Assembly: GCA_947172415.1 (NCBI GenBank)
Contig: OX359202.1
Span: 3,446,001 to 3,510,000 of the forward strand
Source of the DNA: Chondrosia reniformis
Taxonomy: Eukaryota; Porifera; Demospongiae; Chondrillida; Chondrillidae
Direction: 5' to 3'
Length of the DNA: 64,000 nt
In this document: positions 13,387-25,244 of the stretch, in pieces
Layout: the number at the start of each line of letters is the position of its first letter
How positions within the stretch are numbered: position 1 is the first letter of the stretch
Position numbers and translations under genes: made by a program
Notes under the pieces: generated by a model
What the model was told of the DNA's origin: nothing
Seen by the model: the letters and a program-made list of their open reading frames with translations, nothing else
Databases searched by the model: none

Positions 13387-15186
13387 GTGGATGCCCGCAG
13401 AGCCTTGCAAGAAAACAGGAATAGTGCAACAGCCAGGAAGAAGGTTGAAGTTACAGCTCGATCTCTATCTGATCTTCACACTGAAAAGCATAAAGAGTCC
13501 TATCAATCAATGTTGAGCGAAGTCGAGTGCTGCCTGGAACTTGATCAATACTCTCGCTGGAAGGAAGGCGAGAGCTTGGGGTATCATTCCTGCTGATTCC
13601 CCTACTGAACGACTTCATGGGTGGCGGAATCATTTTGAAACTCTCTTGTCACCTCCTGATTCTAATGCCACCACAATATCCTTCTCCTGGGAGCCAGTGT
13701 TTGAAGTATCCCCTCAATTTGAGCAAGATCCAATCACCATTGAGGAACTGGATTCAGCAGTGAAAGCACTCAGGACTGGTGTGCGCCTGGCTTGGACCAA
13801 GTCACAGCTGAGTCATTGAAGTTGCCTGAGCTACGTGAAGAGCTCCTCGAAGTACTCAATGCTGTTTATGCGTCTGGCACACTGTCTGAAGAATGGCACT
13901 TGAGTGCTTTGATCCCCATTCCCAAGAAAAGTGATTTATCTATGCAAACCAACTACAGAGACATAGCCCTGATGTCCATCCCTGCAAAACTGTACAATCG
14001 CATCCTTCTAAGTAGAATCTGCAGTGTCCTGAACTCCCACCTCAGAACCAACCAGAATGGCTTTCGACCACACAGATCCACTACACAGCATGTGCTCGCA
14101 CTGCGACGGCTGATAGAGGGTTGTCAGACCAAGCAGGTCAACCTTGTTATCACTTTCATTGACTTCAGAAAGGCGTTTGACTCCATCAGATGGCCAGCCC
14201 TGAACAGCATACTGGCTGCATACGGTATCCCACAGAAGCTGAACAATGCGATAATGGCACTCTGTTACAGAGCTAAGGCAGTAGAGACCACCAAAGATTG
14301 AGAGGCAGACCCATTTGAACTATCTGCTGGGGTACTGCAAGGAGACACTCTGGCACCATACTTGTTTGTACTGGTGGTGGACTACATTTTGAGATGTGCC
14401 ATACCAGACAACACTCGCGGCTTTACCATCAGTCCACGTGTGGGTACTCGATCACGTACAACTTTCCCCACATATGCAGTATCAGACCTGGACTTTGCGG
14501 ATGACAATGCTTTGCTCTCACACAATCATGTGGACCCTCAATCTCTACTCACTGCTGTGGAACAGGAGGCTCTGCCTGCTGGTCTGAAGATCAATCGGAA
14601 GAAGACAGAGTACATGCTAGTGGGTGGCTTCAAGTGTGACCCAGGGCTAACCGTGATTGAAGGTCCCATTGCCCGTGTGGATGACTTCAAATACCTAGGC
14701 AGCTGGGTAGTGTCTTCGCGCAAAGATATCGAGGTACAACGAGCTCAAGCTTGGCAGGCATGCAAGTGAATGTACAGGGTCTGGCAGTCAAGAGTGTCCC
14801 GCAAAATGAAGGTACGTCTTTTTCAAGCCACCGTAGAGACTGTTCTGCTCTATGGAGCAGAAGCATGGACACTGACTAAGAGGCTAGAGAGAGCACTGGA
14901 TGGCACCTACACTCGGTTGCTAAGATATGCACTAGGGATCAAATAGCAAAACCACCAGACCAATGTCCAAGTGTATCGAAGCATCCAACCAGTGACAGAG
15001 AGGCCTCGAGCTAAGAGACTCAAGTTTGCTGGCCATTGCACTCGCATGAACAGCTATGCTCCACAACCAGTATGTCAGCTGGTCATGTGGGAGCCAAAAG
15101 CAAAGACTAGACGTGGCAAGGGGGCTAAGCAAACTTACTCTGACCCCATCCTGAGAGACTGTGGCATGAGGAGAGAGGATCAATAA
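13387..15186 (+). pseudogene. LINE reverse transcriptase, decayed
   Basis: Open segments at 13387-13596, 13541-13819, 13792-14301, 14362-14769 and 14971-15186 form one reverse transcriptase and its C-terminal region. All are in one frame except 13541-13819, so two compensating shifts are needed. RT motifs in order: FIDFRKAFDSI (motif A, ~14155), GVLQGDTLAP (motif B, ~14331), LDFADDN (motif C with the catalytic DD, ~14490), AGLKINRKKTE (motif D) and FKYLGS (motif E, ~14686). LLYGAEAWTLT (~14846) is typical of the C-terminal region of such LINEs. In-frame stops at 14299, 14767, 14944 and 15184 show it is dead. The catalytic residues themselves survive. Confidence 0.85.
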
Positions 15187-15327
15187 GACTTATGGAAGGC
15201 AATGCATGACAAGGACTGCTGGAGATACTTCTCCCAGATTTAACTGAACTAATGTATGTATGTACGAACAGGAAGCTATACGTTAAAATAATTTCTGAAA
15301 ACATATAGGGGCGTCTCTGGCACCCCA

Positions 15328-18300
15328 ACTAGTAAATATAACTAGTACATACAAAAAGTACACACAACTAGTACATACAAGTACTAAATATAACTAAATA
15401 CAACTAGTTCAAACAACTAGTATATACAACTAGAACATACATATAGTTATTAGTACATACAACTCGAACATACAACTTCTACGTACTACTAGTACATAAA
15501 ACTATTACAAAGAACTAATACATACAACTAGTTACTAGTACACACAACTAGTACATAAAACTAGTACATACAACCAGTAATTACAACTAGTAAATATAAC
15601 TAGTACGTACAACAATTTCACACAACTAGTACATACAACTAGTCCATAGAACAACATAAAACTAGTACATACAATTAGTACATACAACTATTACATAAAG
15701 CTAGTTCATACAACTATAAAAGACCTACAACTAGTTAATAGTATATACACATAGTACATAAAACTAGTACATACAACTAGTAACTACAACAAGTAAATAT
15801 AACTAGTACGTACAACCATTTCTCACAAATAGTACATAAAACTAGTACATATAACTACATACAACTAGTACATACAACTGGTAAATACAATTAGCACATA
15901 CAACTAGTACATACAACTATTACATACAGCTAGTACATACAACTAGTACATATAGCTAGTACATCAACTACTAACTAGTACATACAACTTGTACATACAA
16001 CTAATAAATACAACAAGTTCATACAACTAGTACAAACAACTAGTACACACAACTAGTACATAAAACTAGTTATTGCTACATAAAACTAGTAAAATTAACT
16101 GCATTCAACTAGCACTAACAACTAGTACATACACCTAAGACATGCAGATAGTTACTAGTACATAAAACTAGTACATACAAGTAGTCCATACAACAAGTCC
16201 ATATAACTTGTACATATGCCTAGTTACTAGTACATATATACAACTAGTATATACAACTAGTTCCATTATAAACAACTAGTTTTAGGTACATACAACTAGT
16301 ACGTACAACTAGTGCATGCTTCTAGTTGCTAGGAGATACAACTAGTACAAACAACTAGTGCATACAATTAGTACATAAAACTAGTTATTAGAACATAAGA
16401 CTAGTAAAAATAACTGCATACAACTAGCACTAACTACTAGTAAATACAACTAAGACATGCAGATGGTTACTAGTACATAAAACTAGTACATACAAGTAGT
16501 ACATACAAAACGTCCATATAACTAGTACATATGACTAGTTACTAGTACATATATACAACCAGTATATACAACTAGTTCCATTATATACAACTAGTTATTA
16601 GTACGTACAATTAGTACGTACAACTAGTGCATGCTTCTAGTTGCTAGTAGATACAACTAGCACTTACAACTAGTATATACAAAAATTATCCACAACTAGT
16701 ACATACAAGTAGTACATATAACTAAACTAGTTCAAAAACCTACTACATACAACTAGTACATACAGATAGTTACTAGTACATACAACAAGTCCATAACACT
16801 TCTAATTACAACTAGTATGAAACTAGTACATAGAACTAGTACATACAACTAGTACATTCTACTAGTTACTAGTACATACAAGTAGTACATATAATTAGTT
16901 CCTACAACTACTTACTAGATACCTACAACTAGTACATTCAATTAGTACATACAACAAGTACATCAACTGTTACATACAGCTAGTACATACAACTAGTACA
17001 TATAACTAGTACATTAACTACTTACTAGTACATACAACCAGTACATGCAACTATAAAGTACATACAACTAGTACTACAACTAGGACATAGAACTAGTTCA
17101 TACAACCAGTACATATAAGTAGTACATATAACTAGTAAATACACATATAACTAGTACATATTATATAGTACATAAACCTAGAAAATACTACTAGAACTAC
17201 AACTAGTACATAAAACTAGAACATACTACTAGTACTTTCAACTACTAAACACAACTAGTACTTATAACAAGTACATAAAACTAGTACATACAACTTGTGC
17301 ATAATACTAGTACATACAACTAGAAACTAGTACATACAGCTAGTACACTCAACTAGTACATAACTAGTACATACACCTGGTATATACAAACAACTAGTAC
17401 ATACAATTAGTACATAACTAGTATATACAACAACTACATACAACTAGTATAGACACTTCGTACATACAACTACTACATAGAACTACTATATACAACTACT
17501 ATAATTAGTGAATATAAATAGTACTAGTACATACAACTGGTACATACATCTAGTACATACAATTAGTAGATAGAATTAGTACAAACAGCTAGGAAATAGA
17601 CCTAGTAAATACAAGTAGTAAATACAACTAGTACCAACAGCTAGTACATACACTAACATCATACAATTAGTACATACAACTAGTACATAGAACGATTACA
17701 TAAAACTAGTACACACAACTACTACATATAACTATTACATACACATATATATACAACTATTACATACAACTAGTACATAAAACTAGTGCATAGAACGATT
17801 ACATAAAACTAGTACATACAACTAGTACATAAAACTAGTACATACAACTAGTACATATAACTAGTACAAAAAAATAGCTAGTACATACTACTTCTAGAAC
17901 TAGAACCTATAACTATCACACACAGCTAGTGCATACAACTAGTACATATAACTAGTATATACAACTAGTACATCTACCTAATAAATACATATAAAACAAG
18001 TATATATAAATAGTTCATACATCTAGTTCATACAACTAGTATATACAATTAGTACCCACAACATATATATACATGTAGTACATGCAACTACTACACATCA
18101 CTAGTACATACAACTAGTACATGCAACTAGTACATATAACTAGTACATAGAAGGAGTACGTAAAACTATTTCATACAACTAGTACTTTCAACTGGTACAT
18201 ATCCAGTTCATACATCTAGTACATACAATAAGTACAAAAAATTAGTTCATACAACTACCATATACATCTAGGGTACATACACATAGTACCTACAACCAGT

Positions 18301-19326
18301 GAATATACCTGGCACTAGTACATACAAAAAGAACATACACCCAGTTTATACAACAAGTACATACAACTAGTAAATATAAATTGAACATACAACAATTACA
18401 CACAACTAGAGGAAACAACTAGTAAATATACTAGTACATGCAACTAGTACATACAACTAGCCCATACAACTAGTAAATACAACTAGTACATAAAACTAGT
18501 ACATGTAACTAGTACATACAACTAGTCCATACAACTAGTCCATACAGCTAGTACGTACAACCAGTCCATCCAACTAGTACATAAAACAAGAGCATACATC
18601 TAGTATACAACTAGTACATAAAACTACTACATACAACTAGTACTCACAACTGGTACATAACCAGTACATACATCTAGTACATACAATTAGTACATACAAT
18701 TAGTTCCTACAACTACCATATACACCTAGAGTACATACACGTAGTACCTAGAGCCAGTAAATATACCTAGTACTAGTACATACAACTAGTGCATACAACT
18801 AGGACATACAAATAGAACATACACCCAGTTCATACAACACGTACATACAACTAGTACATACAACTAGTAAATATAAATAGAACATACAATAATTACACAC
18901 AACTAGAGGAAACAACTAGTACATATACTAGTACATGCAACTAGTACATACAACTAGTCCATACAACTAGTACATACAGCTAGTCCGTACAACTAGTACA
19001 TACATCTATAAAAACAACCAGTCCTTTCAACTGGTGCATAAAATAAGTGCATACATCTAGTACATACAAGTAGTTCATTAAACTAATACATAAAACTAAA
19101 ACATACAACTAGTACATACAATTAGTACATACACCCAATACATAAAAGTATTACATACAACTTGTACATACACATATAAAGACTACATATAAAGAGTACA
19201 TACACATAGTACATACAACTAGGAAATATAACTAATACATATAAATAGTACATACAGCTAGAACATACAACTGGTACATACAACTTGTAACTAATATATA
19301 CAACTAGTACATACAACTAGTACATA
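15328..19326 (+). repeat. 13-bp satellite, forward orientation
   Basis: Four kilobases of ACTAGTACATACA-type units without a gene. A ~300-bp block with the marker ACTAGCACTAAC followed by CTAAGACATGCAGAT appears twice here (about 16100 and 16420) and again at about 20280 beyond the next insertion, showing segmental duplication across that distance. A 17700-17840 stretch repeats GAACGATTACATAAAACTAG. Confidence 0.93.
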
Positions 19327-20030
19327 CTTAACAAACAAAAGCCTTAATGGAGAACCTTGTTACTGCTTGTCTTAGTTTATTAAGGAAAGTAGTGTCTGAC
19401 TTGGACATCCCTCAGTCAGTGATGTTTTCCCTTGTTTGGGTTTTTAGCCTGAAGCTTCGGCTTTGCCTCCTTCCGGCAGCAGCAGACAGATGCACGTCAG
19501 GACAAAGTTGACCTCCATACACCAATCCACCACTATTTTCCAGTGGTCAAAAGGAAAGGACTGGGACAGGACTACTTATCAGCGAGGCCCCTATCCATCA
19601 ACAGCTGGATGTTTCCTCCATATCCTTACAGCTGAACAGAAAACAGCTCTCTGCATGGCTCTCATCACTTCTACTGCACTTTTGACAGCTTTGGAATTCC
19701 CCTAAAGTCTTCCAGGAGGGTTACCACAGTCCCAAAAGCTCCAATTATCATCGCGACCACCTTAATTCGGTAGCCCCTAAATTGTTTCCTCATCTCAGCC
19801 GACAGATTATGGTTCTTTTGGGACGTCTGTTGTCATCTTCCATTAAGATTAAGTGAGTAGTTCTGATACAGTGTATGCTGTAACAGCTTTGTACATTGTG
19901 TTGGGACATGCAATTGGTCGGTAGTTGGCCGCACGTTTCGGGTCATCCTTTTTGGGGATGAGTAGAGTGCGACCCCTTCTGACAGATCTCCGCTCACCAC
20001 CCTCCATAGTACATCTGCCAAGAAATCAAT
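19327..20030 (-). mobile_element. R2-like non-LTR element, internally deleted copy (704 bp)
   Basis: Read on the minus strand, the last ~520 bp (19850 down to 19327) match the 3' end of the element at 36917-39690, including the end of the endonuclease domain, the 3' untranslated region and the terminal TTTTGTTT(G)TTAAG-like end. The first ~180 bp (20030 to 19850) encode the start of an RT domain that the larger copy has lost. The two parts are joined near 19850 within a TTAATGGAAGATG segment also present in the longer copy, so everything between RT motif 1 and the endonuclease is missing. No clear target duplication. Confidence 0.8.
19850..20030 (-). pseudogene. R2-like RT finger fragment
   Basis: In one minus-strand frame this encodes RRGRTLLIPKKDDPKR followed by AANYRPIACPNTMYK. 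This is the classic RT segment around motifs 1-2 (IPK...NYRPI..NT.YK). The frame then reaches a stop where the deletion joins it to the C-terminal part of the element. Polymerase motifs A, B and C are absent. The corresponding region is deleted from the copy at 37 kb, so together the two copies cover more of the family's protein than either one alone. Non-functional. Confidence 0.7.
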
Positions 20031-20429
20031 TACGTACAACTAGTACATACAACTAGTACCTACAACTAGTAAATATAACTAGTACATACAACAATTACAC
20101 ACAACTAGTTCATTCAACTAATACATATCACTAGTAAATACAAATAGTTCATATATCTAGTTTGGAGTACATACAACTAGTACATACAATTAGTACATAC
20201 AATCAGTATATACAACTAATACAGCTAGAACATATAACTAGTTATTAGTACATAAAACTAGTAAAAAACTGCATACAACTAGCACAAACTACTGGTACAT
20301 ACAACTAAGACATGCAGATAGTTACTAGTACATGCAACTAAGTATTAGTATATACAACTAGTAAATAGAACTAGTACATGCAGCTAGTACTTACAACTAG
20401 TAAACATAACTAGTACATACTACAATTAT
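20031..20429 (+). repeat. 13-bp satellite, forward orientation
   Basis: Short satellite segment between two retroelement insertions. It carries the ACTAGCAC...CTAAGACATGCAGAT block also seen at 16.1 and 16.4 kb. ACAATTAT at 20422-20429 is repeated at 21202-21209 and may be the target duplication of the next element. Confidence 0.9.
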
Positions 20430-20561
20430 GAAGTTATAAGGGTTTTTTGTTGCGATCATGTTTTAATCCAGAGGTATTATTGAGTAATTGCAACATGATA
20501 AAATGAGGAATGGTTGGGCTTTATATGGAAGTTGGAAGATACAGAAGAAGAAGGGATACAG

Positions 20562-20985
20562 TGTCCGCCGTACATCAAGGGTGTCAGTGAAATTCTCCAA
20601 AGAACCTAAAGACTACTCAATGTCAAAGTTGTTTACAAAGACCCCACAACTCTACGTTCCCTCTTAACAAAAGTAAAAACTCCAATACCCTAATCTAGCT
20701 GACTGGTGTTAAATTCCCTGCTAGTGTGGGGACACATACATTGGAGTAACCTCCAAGACATTGGATGAAAGACGGAAGGAACATCAAAGAGCTGTGAGGA
20801 GATTTGATAACAACAACTCAGTTGCCACCCATGTGAGGTGCACAGGACGTAACATCGCCTGGAAGGATGCTAAAGTAATCCTAAAGAAAGACACAAGACC
20901 AGAAGGAAGGCAAACGAAACCATCAAGATCAAGACTCCCACCTGCTTCAAGGGAATCTCCCTTCATCCTATTTGGAATGACCTAG
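20562..20985 (+). pseudogene. Penelope-like RT C-terminus and GIY-YIG endonuclease, frameshifted
   Basis: From 20562 one frame reads QCPPYIKGVSEILQR, a stop, then RLLNVKVVYKDPTTLRSLLTK to about 20690. This matches the segment that joins RT and endonuclease in Penelope-like proteins (YVKGVSE...KVVYKPTTTLRSLL). After a frameshift the endonuclease follows: CGDTYIGVTSKTLDERRKEH, with YIG at 20737-20745 and the conserved Arg and His-rich helix, then HQRAVRRF...SVATHV and NIAWKDAKVI, ending at TGA 20983-20985. The RT core is missing. At least one stop and one frameshift make it inactive. Family assignment is firm, the subclade is not. Confidence 0.8.
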
Positions 20986-21119
20986 TCAATTAACTCTCTT
21001 AGCCTAGAATTCACATTTATCTTAATTTAATATTCAGAGCAATTTATGACATCATCTTTTCACACCTCCCATCAAACTTCTATCTAAACCCCAACCATTC
21101 CTAATTTTATCATGTTTTG

Positions 21120-21143
21120 CTGATGAAGACCTATGGTTAAAAC
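21120..21143 (+). ncRNA. Degenerate hammerhead ribozyme core in the Penelope-like terminus
   Basis: CTGATGA (21120-21126) is followed by A, a GACC-TAT-GGTT hairpin (stem II, one G-U pair) and AAAAC where the hammerhead core has GAAAC. The first core box is perfect and the second has one substitution. Stems I and III were not resolved by eye. Hammerhead motifs in the terminal repeats of Penelope-like elements are established, so the position supports the call. The GAAA change suggests it no longer cleaves. Confidence 0.5.
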
Positions 21144-22150
21144 GTTCTATAATCGATAATTTATGTTGCTGTTGCTCAATAATACCTCTGGATTAAATAC
21201 AACAATTATATACACACAAATAGTACATAAAACTAGTACATATAACTAGTAAATATAGCCAATACCAGTACATACAACTACTACATACACCTAGTATATA
21301 CAACACGTACATACACCTAGAACATACACCTAGTACATACAACTTGTAAATACAAGTAGTACATACAACTAGCACATACAATTATTACATACAACTAGTA
21401 CTAATCCATACAACTAGTACATATAACTAGTAAATATAACCAGTACTAGTTCATACAATTACTACATATACCTAGTACCAACAACTAGTACATACACCTA
21501 GTACGTACAACTAGTTAATTAATTAGTACATAAAAGTAGTACATAGGACGAGTACGTGAAACAAGCACAAACCGAGTTTCTAGAATGACTAGTACCAGAA
21601 CCTACAACTATTACATACAACTAGTACTTACAACTAGTACATACAACTAGTACATACAACTAGTAAATATAACCAGTACTAGTTCATACAACTACTACAT
21701 ATACCTAGTACCAGCAACTAGTACATACAACTAGTACATACAACTAGTACTTACAAGTAGTACATACAACTAGAACCTACCTAGTACCCAGTATAACTAG
21801 TACTACAACCTACAACTAGCTCTTACAACTAGTACATACAACTTGTAAACACAACTAGTACATACAATTGGGACATACGACTAGTACATACAACTAGTAC
21901 CTACAACAATTACACACAACTAGTACATACACCTAGTACATGCAACTTGTACATATAACTTGTTCAAACACAAAAACTAGAACATATTAATACTACATAG
22001 AACTAGTACATACAACTAGTACATACAATTAGTATATACAACTAGTGCATACAACTGGTACATAGAATTATTACAAACAATTTGTACATAAAACCAGTCC
22101 AAACAATAAGTACATAAAACTAGCAAATATCACTAATACATACAACAATT

Positions 22151-22477
22151 ACACTCAAGTGGGATAGTGGAAACGGTATAAATGGCCAAAACTGTGAAAA
22201 TGGTGAGTAGGTTTGTCATGAAACCGTCAAGCTAACATTCAGATTTCTAACTAAGAGTGTAAACAGCGACTGAGACCGAAAATTGGCTGCACGAAGGCGA
22301 AAATGGCAAACATTATGGCGACCTAAAACAGGTCAGCCCAAGGCCTATCATACCTAATGACAGTGTAATAATTCAGCTATATATTGTAATAGTATAACTA
22401 ACTAACTAACGTCAATTGATAAGCTAGCTGGCTAATATGCATACTTGAAGTTAGTAGGAATCAAAGTTTAGAAGAAC
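22151..22477 (+). repeat. Unknown ~320-bp unit, copy 1
   Basis: Non-satellite DNA beginning ACACTCAAGTGGGATAGTGG and ending near AAAGTTTAGAAGAAC. It matches 23019-23330 over its whole length, with many substitutions and a ~15-bp stretch (around AACATTATGGCGACC) absent from copy 2. There are no terminal repeats or target duplications of its own. Flanking satellite is similar in both copies, so the unit was probably copied together with its surroundings. Function unknown. Confidence 0.8.
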
Positions 22478-23018
22478 CTAGTACATACAACTAATACATA
22501 GAATGGGTTTATAAAACTAATTCATACAACTAGTACATACAACTAGTACATACAACTAGTACATACAACTAGTACACAACTACTACATACAACTACTACA
22601 TACAACTACTACATACAACTAGTACACACAACTAGAACATACAACTAGTACATACGACTAGTAAATATAATTAGTACTAGTCCATACAACTAGTACATAC
22701 AACTAGTACCTACAACTAGTAAAATATCACCAGTACTAGTGCATACAACTACTATATACACCTACTGCATACAACTAGTACATAAACCTAGTACATACAA
22801 CTAGTACCTACAACTAGGAAATATTACCAGTACTTGTGCATACAACTACTATATACACCTACTGCATACAACTAGTACATACACATAGTACCCACAACTA
22901 GTACATGCAACTGATACATACAACCAGCACTACAACTAATACACAGAACCAGTACATAGAATGAGTACATAAAACTGGTACCAACAACTAGTAAATATCA
23001 TTTGTACATACAACAATT

Positions 23019-23330
23019 ACACTCAAGTGGGATAGTGGTAACGGCGTAAATGGCCGAAACTGTGAAAATGGTAAAGGAGGTTTGTCACGAAGCCATCAAG
23101 CTAGCATTCAGATTTCTAACTAAGAGTGTAAACAGCAACTGAGACTTAAAATTGGCTGCGCGAAGGCGAAAATGGCTAAAACAGGTCAGAAAACGGCCTA
23201 TCATACTTAAAAGCAGTGTAATAATTCAGCTATATATTGTAATAGTATGACTAACCAACTAACGTCAATTGATAAGCTAGCTGGCTAATATGCATACTTG
23301 CAGTTAGTAGGAATCAAAGTTTAGAAGAAA
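23019..23330 (+). repeat. Unknown ~310-bp unit, copy 2
   Basis: Second copy of the unit at 22151, offset 868 bp. It shares GGCTAATATGCATACTTG and AGTAGGAATCAAAGTTTAGA blocks exactly or nearly so. It carries a 30-codon open frame (23050-23142) that a one-base difference breaks in copy 1. No transposon hallmark is visible. Confidence 0.8.
23050..23142 (+). other. Possible 30-codon peptide or exon remnant
   Basis: ATG at 23050 in an AAATGG context opens a 30-codon frame beginning MAETVKMVKE and ending SVNSN before TGA 23140-23142. In copy 1 the matching frame starts at 22182 but a one-base deletion soon takes it to a stop, so the frame is not conserved between copies. The composition (mixed charged and hydrophobic) looks more protein-like than the satellite frames, but no family is recognised. 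It may be part of an old exon or pure chance. Confidence 0.2.
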
Positions 23331-24395
23331 CTAGTACATACAACTAGTACATAGAACAAGTTTATAAATCTAGTTCATACAACTAGTACATATAACTAGT
23401 ACATACAACTAGTACATACAACTAGTAAATACAACTAGTTATACAATTAGTACATAGACCTAGTACAGAGAACTAGTATATAGAACTAGTACAAAAAACT
23501 ACTACCTACAACTAATACATACAACAAGTAAATACAACTAGTACATACAACTAGAAAATATAACCAATACTAGTACATACAACCACTACATACAACTAGT
23601 ACATACAGGAAGTACATACACCTAGTACATACAAGTAGTACATACAAGTAGTACTACAATTAGTACATAGAACTAGTACATATAACTAGTACATAACCAG
23701 TACATACAATAAGTATATAGAACTAGTACACATACCTAGTTCATAGAACTAGTACATTCAATTAGTACATATTCACAGAACATACACATATAACTAGAAC
23801 ATATAAATAGAACATATAACTAGTAGATACAACTAGTACATAAAATTAGTACATACAACTAGTACATACAATTAGTACATACAACAAGTACATTCAACTA
23901 GTACAAGCCTCTTCTAGGTACAACTAGTACATACAACTAGTACATACAATTAATAAATATAGATAGTACATACAAGTAGTACATACAACTAGTACATACA
24001 CCAACTAGTAAATATAAATAGAACATACAACAATTACACACAACTAGAAGAAACAACTAGTACATCTAACTAGTACATACAACTAGTTCCTACCTTGTAC
24101 CTTGTATAACTAATACTAGATCCTACAACTGGTACTTACAACTAGAACATACAACTAATACATAAAAATAGTGTATACAAATAGTACACTCAACTAGTAC
24201 ATACAACTAGTACATACAACTAGTACATACAACTAGAAACTAGTACATACAACTAGTTCATACAAGTAGCACCTGCAACTAGTACAAAAACTAGTACATG
24301 CAACTAGTACATATCTAATACCTCATATAACTAGTACTATAACCTAAAACTAGTACTTACAACTAGTACATACAACTACTACATACAACTACTAG

Positions 24396-24940
24396 TTAGT
24401 AGTTGTATGTACTACTTCTATGTACTAGTTGTAGGTACCAGTTGCATGTACTAAGTGTATGTACTATTTAAATGTACTAGTTATATGTATATGTACTAGT
24501 TATATGTACTAGTTGTATATACTAGTTGAATGTACTAGAACTAGTTATATTTACTAGTTGTAGGTACTAGTTGTATTTAGTAGTCGTACGTAGTAGTCGT
24601 ATATAATAATTTTATTTACTAGTTGTATGTACTAGTTGTAGGTACTAGTTATGTACCAGTTGTATGTACTAGTTGTATGTATATATTAGTTTTATGTAAT
24701 CGTTCTATGTACTTGTTGTATGTATTAGTTTCTAGTTGTATGAAGTGGCTGTATGCACTAGTTGTATGTACTAGTTGTATGTTCCACTTTTATGTACTAG
24801 TTGTGTGTAGTGGTTTTATGTACTCATTCTATGTACTAGTTGTAAGTACTAGTTTCTAGTTGAATGTACTAGTTGTATGTAGTAGTTGTGTGTACTAGTT
24901 GTATGAACTACTTTTATGTGCTAATTGTGTGTTCTAGTAC
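24396..24940 (-). repeat. 13-bp satellite, inverted block
   Basis: About 545 bp in which the unit reads TGTATGTACTAGT on the + strand, opposite to both neighbours. The left junction is a near-palindrome centred at 24395-24396. The right junction is the palindrome GTTCTAGTACAAGAAC, centred near 24940. The open frame at 24623-24859 (MYVLVV..TSCMY-type sequence) is just translated satellite. Confidence 0.92.
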
Positions 24941-25244
24941 AAGAACCTAGTACGTATATCTAATATACAACACTACTACATATTACTAGTACATACACAT
25001 ATAACTAGTACATATATATATGATATAAAACTAGTAAACACAACTAGTATATACAACTATATAATACATACAAGTGGTACACACAACTAGTACACACAAC
25101 TAGTAAATACAACTAGTACACCCAACAAGTACATAACTAGTACATTCAACTAGTAAATAGAACTAGTACTTACAACTAGTTCATATTACTTGTGCTTACA
25201 ACTAATACATATTACTGGAACATACACATATAAATAGTACATAA

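Larger units (their letters stand above)
12899..15262 (+). mobile_element. 5'-truncated APE-type LINE (RTE/CR1-like), 2364 bp
   Basis: Contains the end of an AP-endonuclease domain followed by a reverse transcriptase and a C-terminal region. It is flanked by a perfect 12-bp target duplication, TACGAACAGGAA, and ends in a short ATGT repeat (about 15251-15262) rather than poly(A), as many RTE elements do. It begins in the middle of the endonuclease, the usual result of incomplete reverse transcription. It inserted into a pre-existing hairpin-ended MITE, whose uninterrupted homologue at 25560-25575 gives the empty site. The clade is my estimate from motif style and the tail. Confidence 0.85.
12579..15327 (+). 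mobile_element. Hairpin-ended MITE, copy 1, split by a LINE insertion
   Basis: 12579-12898 plus 15275-15327 together match, in order, the intact copy at 25245-25626. The LINE (12899-15262) sits inside it between two copies of TACGAACAGGAA (12887-12898 and 15263-15274). The left end is a hairpin: a GTTTA...TAAA arm pair surrounds a GC-rich palindrome around GGGGAGCCAGGCGCCCC. The right end has a second GC palindrome (GGGGCGTCTCTGGCACCCC). This copy has more substitutions in the left hairpin stem than the 25-kb copy. No coding capacity of its own. Confidence 0.85.
20430..21201 (+). mobile_element. Penelope-like element, truncated, with inverted termini
   Basis: The coding remnant carries the conserved RT C-terminus and GIY-YIG endonuclease of Penelope-like elements (see 20562-20985). 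The ends are inverted repeats of 33 nt (20462-20494 and 21165-21197; core CCAGAGGTATTATTGAG), and a second inverted pair lies at 20493-20518 and 21090-21115. Only the right-hand copy keeps ~50 extra bases between the two blocks, including a hammerhead-like core (21120-21143). Flanking ACAATTAT could be an 8-bp target duplication, with ~30 extra bases on the left. Inverted or partial pLTR copies are a known outcome of Penelope-like insertion. Confidence 0.8.
21202..24395 (+). repeat. 13-bp satellite, forward orientation, with two embedded unique units
   Basis: ACTAGTACATACA-type array interrupted by the related unique segments at 22151-22477 and 23019-23330. The intervening satellite (22478-23018) also contains an internal duplication marked by CTACTATATACACCTACTGC (about 22750 and 22850). 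The array ends at a head-to-head junction centred at 24395-24396, where an ACATACAACTACTA arm meets its inverse. Confidence 0.92.
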
